Positions 27,115-34,599 of a stretch of 34,599 nt of DNA are shown in pieces (the first letter of the stretch is position 1; each line of letters begins with the position of its first letter). This DNA comes from Gammaproteobacteria bacterium. GTDB taxonomy: Bacteria; Pseudomonadota; Gammaproteobacteria; JACCXJ01. The position numbers and the translations under genes are program-made. The notes under the pieces are model-generated. The model did not search any database, had not been told where the DNA came from, and was given only the letters and a program-made list of their open reading frames with translations. Location of the stretch: positions 1 to 34,599 of the forward strand of contig JACCXJ010000374.1 in assembly GCA_013697045.1 (NCBI GenBank). Direction: 5' to 3'.

Positions 27115-29361
27115 CTATTTTCCGGTGGCCTTGAGAGCTTGGCATGCGGCGATGTAACCCCCCTCGATATGCTCCTCCACGGTCTCGGCTGAGAACTCAT
27201 AGTCCTTGGAAGGACCCTCTCCCGGTTCTCCAGTATGGACAATTCGAGTAACGGAAATCGGTCCTGTCGTACCTATCGTTTCGATATAAAGCGGTCGCTG
27301 TTTGATTGGCTCGGCAATGGTCGGATCGAGCTCGCTCATGAGCTCATTGACAAGCTTTCCGTAGTTATCGAGCAAGTCTCGAGTCCGAACGTCTCGATTG
27401 AGTCTCTCTGCGTAGACTATTTCGTCCCGGCGCGCCATCACCTCGGGAAGATTTCGTGGCAAACGTTTACTCCCCGGGAAGAGATTGACGATGTAGACTC
27501 GCTTGTCGGTCAAGCCGCACCGCTCGGTCACTTGGTCAATGGGGGAATTGCTGACAATGCCGCCGTCCCAGTAATGCTTTCCGTGGATGGTCGTCCAGGG
27601 AAATCCCGGAGGCAGACTGCCGCTGGCCACTAGATGATCGGGGGTTATTTCTTCGATGTAGCTGTCGAAGGTCTCGACCTCCGCCGTCTCTACGTTGACC
27701 GCGTTGACCAAGAGCCGGACCGGGCTATACTTGAGTTGCTTGAAGTCGACATACTTTCGCAGGAGGTCCTTGATCGGGGAAGGGTCATAAAAGCTCATCC
27801 AATTGTGTGACCATTCCTGTACGCTTAGCATGGGCATCAGCCAGCGGGGGCGGAAGAACTTGGGGACACCGAAGACCAATGCATACCAGGACGACAGGGC
27901 CCTGCGCGCCTCCTCATTCGGTGCAGCCGGGGTATAAATCGCTAGCTCCCGCCAGAATGCTTCGAGGGCCGCCGCGGCGCGGCGCGGATGGCTCGCAACA
28001 ATGGCCGCATTGAAGGCCCCGATCGAGACGCCGGCCACGACATCGGCATGGATCCCGTTTTCTTCGAGCGCCTTGACGGCACCGCATTCGAAGGCTCCGA
28101 GCGCTCCTCCGCCCTGGAGAATCAACACGGTTTGCTTCGCCCACGTGCTGAGGGGCAGCGAGATGTCACCCAGGGTCTGAGGCTGCTCGAGGGGGATGCG
28201 GTTGAGGAGGAGGGACCCGATGGCCCGTTCTTCGCCAACGGGGCGATTGAGCAGAAAGCCCGCCGTCAGTTGTTCATCCCTCAAATAAAGGACCGCGAAC
28301 GAGGAGCTTGCTGGAGCCCCCCGGACGATGCGCCGCGTGGTTCCATCGACATCACCTATAAAGTTGAAGCTGAGATCGAGGACGTCGGAAAAGAAATAGG
28401 ATACGGCCCGATAGGATTCATGGCAGCCGAGCATATTGCGTGCAACGATGCGGCCCTGCTTGAGTGCATTGTCCCAGTGTTCTATGCGGCGATTGCGTCG
28501 GAATACGGGGTCGAAAAACTTGGCGATATCCCCGGCCGCATAGACTCCATGAAAATGAGTCTCAAGGTATTGGTTGACAACTACACCGTCCTCCAGCCGC
28601 AGTCCGCTGTCACGAAGAAATTCGATCTCGGGCTCAGCCCCGGCACCGATCACCGCGAGATCACAGGCAAAGGCCCTGCCGCTCTGGGTAGTCACTGTGC
28701 TAACCTGCTGCTCGCCAGTGAACGCCGAGACGGTCTCCCCGAAGACGATCTCGATACCTCGGGCGCGATAGTAGTCGTAAAAGAACGTCGATACCTCCGG
28801 TGACTCCAACCGATCGTATAGGAGCTTCTCTTTGGCGATGATGGTTGTTTGGATGCCCCGCGTGATACAGGCTGCCGCCACCTCCATGGCGATGAAGCTC
28901 GATGCGACCACAACGGCCTGCTTGGAGGTGGCCATGGCATTACGGAGCCGCTCAGCATCCGTCACGGTGCGAAGGTAGTGTACCCCATCCAACTGCGCGC
29001 CGGGCATACGGAGCCGGCGCGCGCGGGCGCCGGTGGCGATGAGGAGCTGGCGATATCGAAAGGTCCCAGCGCGACCTGTCGTGACCAATTTGTGTTGGGC
29101 ATCAAGGTGGGTTGCGCGCGTGCCGAAACGAACCTCGATGTTATGGTCCCGATAAAAGGCCTCGGGCTGAATGAGCAGCCGGTCAAAGCCTTCGTCCTTG
29201 AGCAGGTAGTCCTTCGATAGTGGGGGCCGGTGATAGGGCAGTACCGGTTCGGCTGCAAGCATTACTATCGAACCTTGTGCGCCGTCACTTCTGAGTGTTT
29301 CTGCCGTCGTGGTACTGGCGAGCCCGCCACCAATCAATAAGAAATCGACCTCTTGCGTCAC
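27115..29361 (-). CDS. FAD-dependent oxidoreductase fused to patatin-like phospholipase
   Basis: N-terminus: VDFLLIGGGLASTTTAETLRSDGAQGSIVML, YHRPPLSKDYLL, VYAAGDIA. C-terminus: LILQGGGALGAFECGAVKAL, GVSIGAFNAAIVAS (GxSxG), YWDGGIVSNSPI (DGG). One uninterrupted 748-aa ORF. Confidence 0.93.
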   Translation of the reverse strand: MTQEVDFLLIGGGLASTTTAETLRSDGAQGSIVMLAAEPVLPYHRPPLSKDYLLKDEGFDRLLIQPEAFYRDHNIEVRFGTRATHLDAQHKLVTTGRAGTFRYRQLLIATGARARRLRMPGAQLDGVHYLRTVTDAERLRNAMATSKQAVVVASSFIAMEVAAACITRGIQTTIIAKEKLLYDRLESPEVSTFFYDYYRARGIEIVFGETVSAFTGEQQVSTVTTQSGRAFACDLAVIGAGAEPEIEFLRDSGLRLEDGVVVNQYLETHFHGVYAAGDIAKFFDPVFRRNRRIEHWDNALKQGRIVARNMLGCHESYRAVSYFFSDVLDLSFNFIGDVDGTTRRIVRGAPASSSFAVLYLRDEQLTAGFLLNRPVGEERAIGSLLLNRIPLEQPQTLGDISLPLSTWAKQTVLILQGGGALGAFECGAVKALEENGIHADVVAGVSIGAFNAAIVASHPRRAAAALEAFWRELAIYTPAAPNEEARRALSSWYALVFGVPKFFRPRWLMPMLSVQEWSHNWMSFYDPSPIKDLLRKYVDFKQLKYSPVRLLVNAVNVETAEVETFDSYIEEITPDHLVASGSLPPGFPWTTIHGKHYWDGGIVSNSPIDQVTERCGLTDKRVYIVNLFPGSKRLPRNLPEVMARRDEIVYAERLNRDVRTRDLLDNYGKLVNELMSELDPTIAEPIKQRPLYIETIGTTGPISVTRIVHTGEPGEGPSKDYEFSAETVEEHIEGGYIAACQALKATGK

Positions 29362-29392
29362 GAGCAGGGGTCTCCGCCAGCCATGGCGATCC

Positions 29393-30175
29393 TCATTGCA
29401 TGAACCACCCGTGACTGACGACGATCGATTGTCCGGTCAGCGCATTGGTAGGGAAGGCGGCAAGGAAGAGGGTCACTGCGGCAACGTCTTCGGTGGTCGT
29501 GAACTCGCCATCGACGGTTTCCTTCAGCATGACGTTCTTGATGACCTCCTGCTCGGAAATCCCGAGCTCTTTGGCTTGTTCCGGGATCTGTTTCTCCACG
29601 AGCGGTGTTCGCACGAATCCTGGACAGACCACGTTGGCACGCACCCCATGGGCCGCCCCTTCCTTCGCCACGACCTTGCAGAGCCCAATCAGGCCGTGCT
29701 TGGCGGTGACATAGGGCGCTTTCAGGGGTGAGGCCTCCTTCGAGTGGACCGAGCCCATGTAAATAATACTGCCACCGCGTCTCGAGTGGACCATGTGCCG
29801 CAAACAGGCCCGTGTGGTCAAGAAGGCGCCATCGAGGTGGATGGCCAGAAGCTTACGCCACTGGTCCAAGGAGAGATCGACTACCGCGGCGATGTGCTGG
29901 ATACCGGCATTGCTAACGAGCACATCAACGCCACCGAAGGCATTGATGGCCTCCGCGATCCCCGCATCGACTTGTTGCTCCTGAGTGACATCCATAGCGA
30001 CCGCAAGAGCAACGCCCCCCGATTTTTGTATGTCCGCGGCCGCCGCCTGGGCGTTGTCGAAGCTCACATCGGCGATGACGACCTTAGCGCCCTCGCGAGC
30101 AAAGGTCTCAGCGATGTCTTTCCCGATGCCGCTTGCGGCGCCCGTTACCAGCGCCACTCGGCCTTTCATGCGCAT
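29393..30175 (-). CDS. 3-hydroxybutyrate dehydrogenase (SDR)
   Basis: [98 protein letters not shown]. Confidence 0.92.
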   Translation of the reverse strand: MRMKGRVALVTGAASGIGKDIAETFAREGAKVVIADVSFDNAQAAAADIQKSGGVALAVAMDVTQEQQVDAGIAEAINAFGGVDVLVSNAGIQHIAAVVDLSLDQWRKLLAIHLDGAFLTTRACLRHMVHSRRGGSIIYMGSVHSKEASPLKAPYVTAKHGLIGLCKVVAKEGAAHGVRANVVCPGFVRTPLVEKQIPEQAKELGISEQEVIKNVMLKETVDGEFTTTEDVAAVTLFLAAFPTNALTGQSIVVSHGWFMQ

Positions 30176-30202
30176 AGGTTCACCTCGGAATAAATACCAA
30201 TC

Positions 30203-30517
30203 TTAGGCCACCAAATAATCGTAAGCGACCGCGCCTAGCGGGAGGGTAAGATCGGTCAGGATATGAACAGCCGAGACCACTTCCAAGACCGGCAATTCGG
30301 CGACCGGAGCCAGGGCGTGAGGGAAGAGTGCCAGCGCCCCGGGTCCGCTCCAGGCGCCTTTGATGGTGAGGTCCCGCAAAGTATAACGCACGAGCTCGCA
30401 GATCCGTGGTGCCCCATCCAGGTATTCCCTGTCCACGAAGCGATAAGGTCCCTTCGGATACGCCGGGCTTGTCAATGGCATCGCGAAGGCGCGCTGCCGT
30501 ACCTCGTCTTCTGTCAT
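30203..30517 (-). pseudogene. acetoacetate decarboxylase with large in-frame internal deletion
   Basis: N-terminus [33 protein letters not shown] runs directly into the C-terminus [59 protein letters not shown]; the central catalytic part is missing. Confidence 0.82.
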
Positions 30518-31052
30518 GGGATCTCCTGAGGTTGGTCGCCAAACTCTCTTGGCACTAAACCTCTGGGGCGCGGACCTAGACGTTAAGTATACTCCCCCAA
30601 GCCCCTTGCCTCGGGTCCGGGCATGATTGGCCAGACCGCGCTGAGGTGGGCCAGCGGCGTGCCGCATCTGCTCGAACCCTGGTTGTGCTGCGCCGAACCG
30701 CCGGGCGATCGCCAATGGCGCGCTGCGGGCTGGGGTCGCTCCCTCTTCCGAAAGGCGGCGTGTACGCAGCGACGCTCTGCCATTTCGAGTGCCCAGCTCG
30801 AAACCTCGATGTCTGGAGCGCCGCTGAACGCCGCTGTGTAGATGGGCTTTGCCGAGTTGTCCGAAAAAATGATTCTGTTACCTTGTGCAACCTGCAGCGC
30901 CGGCGCAGTCGCAAGAGCAAGCTGTGCTAAGCCCGCTCGGTTGCTACGAACCGCTCCCTTTCGACTCGATCGAGGACATGGAACGGCAGATCGTGGAATG
31001 GAACCGGCCGGCCCGATCCGGCGTAGGGGCATGGCCGCGGGGCCGCACCCAC

Positions 31053-32495
31053 TCACACCAGAAACAGCGCCGCGAGACCCAGGAAGATGAAGAAGCCCAT
31101 GCTGTCGGTGATGGCGGTCAGGATCACCGAGCTCCCCATCACCGGGTCGCGACCCAGCTTGTGGAGGCCATAGGGGACCAACACCCCTGAGACCGAGGCG
31201 ATGGCGAGGTTCAGGGCCATCGCCCCCGCCATCAGTCCGGCCAGCGAGGGCCGCGCGTAGATCGCGAGCGCGAACAGCCCCACGACGGTGCCCCAGATGA
31301 CCCCGTTCATGAGGCCGATCGCGACCTCCTTCAGCAGGAAGCGCGAGAGGTTGGCGGGGCCGATCTGATCGAGCGCCAGCCCGCGGATCACGAGGGCCGC
31401 GGTCTGGTTGCCGGTGTTGCCCCCGACGCTCGCGATGATCGGCATGAGCGCGGCGAGCGCCACAAGCTTGTCGATGGGTGCCTTCGAAGGCGCCGATCAC
31501 CCGCGAGGCCACCAAGGCGGCCACCAGGTTGATCGCCAGCCACGCCCAGCGGTTGCGGCCGCTCTTCCAGATCGGCGCGAACAGGTCCTCGTCCTCGCGC
31601 AGGCCGACCTGCTTCAGGCGCTCCCGCTGCACGGCTTCATGGAGTTGGTCCATGACCGCGTCCACGGTCAGAACCCCCACGAGCTGGCGGTGCAGGTTCA
31701 CGACCGGCGCGGTGATGAGGTCGTAGCGCTCGAAGCTCTGGACCGCGTCGTTGGCCGAGTCGTGGGTGTAGAACGACAAGGGCTCCGGCGTCATGACGGC
31801 ACCGACCGCGACCTCCGGCTCATGGATGAGGAGGTTGCGGAGCGGCAGTGCGCCGATCAGGGCACCGGTGCGATCGACGACGAAGATCTGATCCATGCGT
31901 TCGGGCAGGCCGCCGCGGCGACGGATCTGGCGCAGCGCCACGTCCACCTGTACATCGCCATGGATGCTCGGCACATCCAGCTCCATGAGCGAGCCGACGC
32001 TGCCGGGGGAAACGAGAGCACGGTCTGGACCTCGGTGCGGTCCTTGCCGTCCAGGGCCCGCAGGAGGGCCAGGACGACGTCCGGCGGGAGGCTCGGCACG
32101 AGATCGGCGATATCGTCCGAGGCGAGGTGCTCGACGGCGCCGATGATCTCGCGCTCCTGCATCTCCGCGAACAGCGATCCACGCACCGCGTCCGACAGCT
32201 CGATGAGCACCGCGCCTCGCCGTTCGCGGCCCACCAGGTCCCAAATGGTCGTGCGCCGCGCCGGTGGCAGGCCCTCTATCAGGAACGCGAGATCGGCGGG
32301 ATGGAGCTGCTCGATGCGACGCTCAATCTGCGCCGCCTGCTGGCGGACCACCAGGGTCTCGACCAGACCCTGCTGGTGGGTCGCCTGCTTGGAAGACAGT
32401 TCCTTGACGAGCGCCTGTTTGTCGAGCAACTCGACCACCTGGTCGAGCGTGGCCCGCACCTCGCGGTGGTAGCGCGTCTCTTGGGTCGTGTCCAT
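31053..32495 (-). pseudogene. mgtE: MgtE magnesium transporter carrying two frameshifts
   Basis: Three frames assemble into MgtE: MDTTQETRYHREVRATLDQVVELL...AFLIEGLPPARRTTIWDLV; VGSLMELDVPSIHGDVQVDVALRQIRR...NRWAWLAINLVAALVASRVIGAFEG; ALAALMPIIASVGGNTGNQTAALVIRGLALDQI. Confidence 0.88.
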
Positions 32496-32620
32496 GCGAT
32501 CGTGATTGCGGTACGTCGGCCGAGGGGGACGTGGATCGGGGCCCCGGAGAAGCTGCGCGCACCATTGTACGCGCGGCTCATGCTGGTGCTCGTGATAGTC
32601 TCGGGAAGCCCGGCGCGCAC

Positions 32621-33091
32621 CTACGAGCGATGCAGCGACCAGAGCAGGGCCCCCTCGTAGGCGATGAGGCAGCCATAGAGCCCGAGCAGGGCATGCATGA
32701 GCCGCAATGAGGGCAGCCTGCCGAAGAGAGTGAAGTTCTTGTGGAGCACCAATAAGAGGACGCCCACCGCCGTGATGGCGAGCTTCACCGGCACGAACCA
32801 CGCGGGCTCGGCTTGGAGGAGCGCCTCCATCACCGGATTGACCTCTTGGGCGCCCGCCTCGAGCAGGACCAGAGTACCGTAGGCGTCGGCCATGGCGAGC
32901 GTGAACAGGGCGACCGCGGCGAGCACGACCGACGAGGGATAGCGATCGACATAGCCCGCTTGTGTCCCGGAGCGCCGTTCCGCCGCCCGCCGCCCGCGCC
33001 AGGCCCCGTAGACCAGACTCCGAAGGCTCAAGCGGCGGCGGTCGGTGCCGGAACGCCCGGGGGCGAAGTCCTCCTGCTGTGGTAGAGACAT
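32621..33091 (-). CDS. small membrane protein, DUF5658-like
   Basis: ADAYGTLVLLEAGAQEVNPVMEALLQAEPAWFVPVKLAITAVGVLLLVLHKNF matches the 'D...T...G..E.NP...' pattern of DUF5658. Confidence 0.65.
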   Translation of the reverse strand: MSLPQQEDFAPGRSGTDRRRLSLRSLVYGAWRGRRAAERRSGTQAGYVDRYPSSVVLAAVALFTLAMADAYGTLVLLEAGAQEVNPVMEALLQAEPAWFVPVKLAITAVGVLLLVLHKNFTLFGRLPSLRLMHALLGLYGCLIAYEGALLWSLHRS

Positions 33092-33262
33092 GGGTGCTGT
33101 CGTGGGATATCGAGTCCTCGAGCCAAGCCTATCGGCACAGTCGCTTCGACCCCACAGCACTCCCCCTTGGGAAGCGGCCCCTTGGGAAGTGGTAGATTGA
33201 ACCGGGGGCGCGACTAATGGCGCTATGATGGGCCCCGACGCTCGCGCACGAGGCCGCTCGCC

Positions 33263-34423
33263 TTGCCCCGCCGAACAATCCTTGAAACCGATACCGGTGC
33301 CGATGTGACGGCGCAGGGTGGAACACTCTATCTACGCGGGGCGTGGACCACGCAGCACCTCGGCGGCCTTATCGATAAGATTGGTACCGATAAGATCGGC
33401 GCGCTGATCGCGGATGACCCTCGCAACGGCGATCCCCTGCACGTGGAGGCCGGCGGGCTCACGGCCCTCGACACCGCCGGTGCGTGGGTCCTCTACGGGC
33501 TCCTTCGAGGGCTCGAAGCACGCGGCAGCGAGGCGCGGATCGACGGACTCGAGGACCGGCACCGGGCGCTCCTGGACCTCGTCCGGGACCGCGCCCCCGA
33601 GCCCGCCGAGCCGCCGAGTCCCTCCGATCCGGGCGCCTTGGGCCGCCTCGGGCGTATGACGATGGCGCACCTCAACGAGGCCCACGCCATGACGGCCTTC
33701 ATCGGCGAGGTGGCGATCGCGCTCTTCGAGCACGTGAAGCGCCCGGCACGCCTGCGTACGCGCGCGCTCCTCGGCACGCTCGAACGCGCCGGGGTGGACG
33801 CCATCCCCATCGTCGCGCTCTTGTCCTTCCTGCTCGGGATCGTCATCGCCTACCAGGGCGGTCTCCAGCTCCAGAGTTATGGGGCCAACATCTTCATCGC
33901 CGAGCTGGTGAGCCTCACGATGCTGCGCGAATTCGGCCCCATGATGACCGCCATCATCGTGGCCGGCCGCACCGGCTCGGCCTACACGGCGGAGATCGGC
34001 ACCATGAAGGTCACCGAGGAGATCGACGCCTTGACCAGCATCGGCATCCCGCCGCTCGACCTCCTGGTGCTGCCCAAGCTCTTCGGTCTAGTAATAGCCT
34101 TACCCCTGCTCACACTCGTGGCCGATGTGGCCGGCGTACTCGGCGGGATGGTGATGGCGGCCGTCATGCTTGATGTCGGCTTCCGAGACTTCGCGGATCG
34201 CTTGCCGCAGGCGCTCGTGTACCGGTCGTTCCTCATCGGCATCGCCAAGGCCCCGGTGTTCGCCATGATCGTGGCCATCGTAGGATGTTTCCAGGGTTTT
34301 CGCGTGTCCGGCAGCGCCGACAGCGTCGGACGCATGACCACGGTGAGCGTGGTCCAGTCCATCTTCCTCGTGATCGTCGCCGACGCCGGCTTTTCGATCC
34401 TATTCAGCTTCATCGGGATCTGA
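33263..34423 (+). CDS. MlaE family lipid ABC transporter permease with N-terminal STAS-like extension
   Basis: AGVDAIPIVALLSFLLGIVIAYQGGLQLQSYGANIFIAELVSLTMLREFGPMMTAIIVAGRTGSAYTAEIGTMKVTEEIDALTSIGIPPLDLLVLPKLFGLVIALPLLT. Confidence 0.93.
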   Translation: MPRRTILETDTGADVTAQGGTLYLRGAWTTQHLGGLIDKIGTDKIGALIADDPRNGDPLHVEAGGLTALDTAGAWVLYGLLRGLEARGSEARIDGLEDRHRALLDLVRDRAPEPAEPPSPSDPGALGRLGRMTMAHLNEAHAMTAFIGEVAIALFEHVKRPARLRTRALLGTLERAGVDAIPIVALLSFLLGIVIAYQGGLQLQSYGANIFIAELVSLTMLREFGPMMTAIIVAGRTGSAYTAEIGTMKVTEEIDALTSIGIPPLDLLVLPKLFGLVIALPLLTLVADVAGVLGGMVMAAVMLDVGFRDFADRLPQALVYRSFLIGIAKAPVFAMIVAIVGCFQGFRVSGSADSVGRMTTVSVVQSIFLVIVADAGFSILFSFIGI

Positions 34424-34429
34424 GAGGTG

Positions 34430-34474
34430 GTGAAAAAACCGTCGCGAGATCCCGAGCGCAGCAGGTTTTTTCAC
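34430..34474 (+). terminator. inverted repeat / possible bidirectional terminator
   Basis: gtgaaaaaacc (34430-34440) and ggttttttcac (34464-34474): perfect 11-bp arms just after the permease stop. Confidence 0.5.
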
Positions 34475-34476
34475 TA

Positions 34477-34599
34477 GCAGCCTGTCGGACTTAGCGCGGA
34501 ACTTTTCAAGCGCGAGGGGATCGGATCGGTCAGGGTTCCAATGAGCGAGGCGTGCATGAGCCATTTCCGTCCCTGTGATCGTGACACACCCTACCTGCT
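34477..34599 (+). mobile_element. 5' end of an IS1182-like insertion sequence (cut by window end)
   Basis: ATG at 34556 opens MSHFRPCDRDTPYLL..., resembling the N-terminus of IS1182-type transposases (M..FRP.DR...LLP). cagcctgtcggacttag at 34477 is a plausible IS end. Confidence 0.5.

Noticed and set aside
30583-32244. 553-aa minus-strand ORF as a novel protein
   Set aside because: The middle is one frame of the frameshifted mgtE; the ends are out-of-frame translation or unassigned sequence.
33371-33398. Short direct repeat gataagattggtaccgataagatcggc
   Set aside because: Encodes IDKIGTDKIG within the permease N-terminal domain; too short and in frame, likely ordinary coding redundancy.
1-34599. 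CRISPR array
   Set aside because: No regularly spaced direct repeats with unique spacers were seen; the only clear tandem repeats are protein-coding RTX repeats.

Overview
GC-rich, probably gammaproteobacterial chromosomal window. Housekeeping and lipid-metabolism loci are interleaved with decayed genes and one AT-richer genomic island. Confident genes: an Alginate_exp-type porin (933-1910), a transsulfuration pair (2192-4733, minus), a FAD/NAD(P)-binding protein (5000-6433, minus), a secreted RTX-repeat protein (13057-15081, minus), dxs (15297-17189, minus), a hopanoid/lipid-transport run hpnH-hpnB-MlaC/HpnM-MlaA (17409-21328), wecB-like epimerase, an aromatic-amino-acid-type PLP decarboxylase, an FMN reductase, an FAD-oxidoreductase/patatin fusion (27115-29361, minus) beside 3-hydroxybutyrate dehydrogenase and an internally deleted acetoacetate decarboxylase, a frameshifted mgtE, and an MlaE-type permease. 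The 3' edge holds the start of an IS1182-like transposase. The most interesting segment is ~6.7-12.6 kb. A candidate c-di-GMP-I (GEMM) riboswitch and a structured leader precede a coiled-coil ORF, a membrane-protein gene apparently split by a 109-bp inverted-repeat element, and a 1208-aa orphan protein with an HEVAH (HEXXH) zinc-peptidase signature. Decayed sufS and MoxR-ATPase fragments bound the island. Several frameshifts, two of them in homopolymers in mgtE, mean part of the apparent decay may be sequence error. All calls come from reading the sequence; no searches or folding were run.
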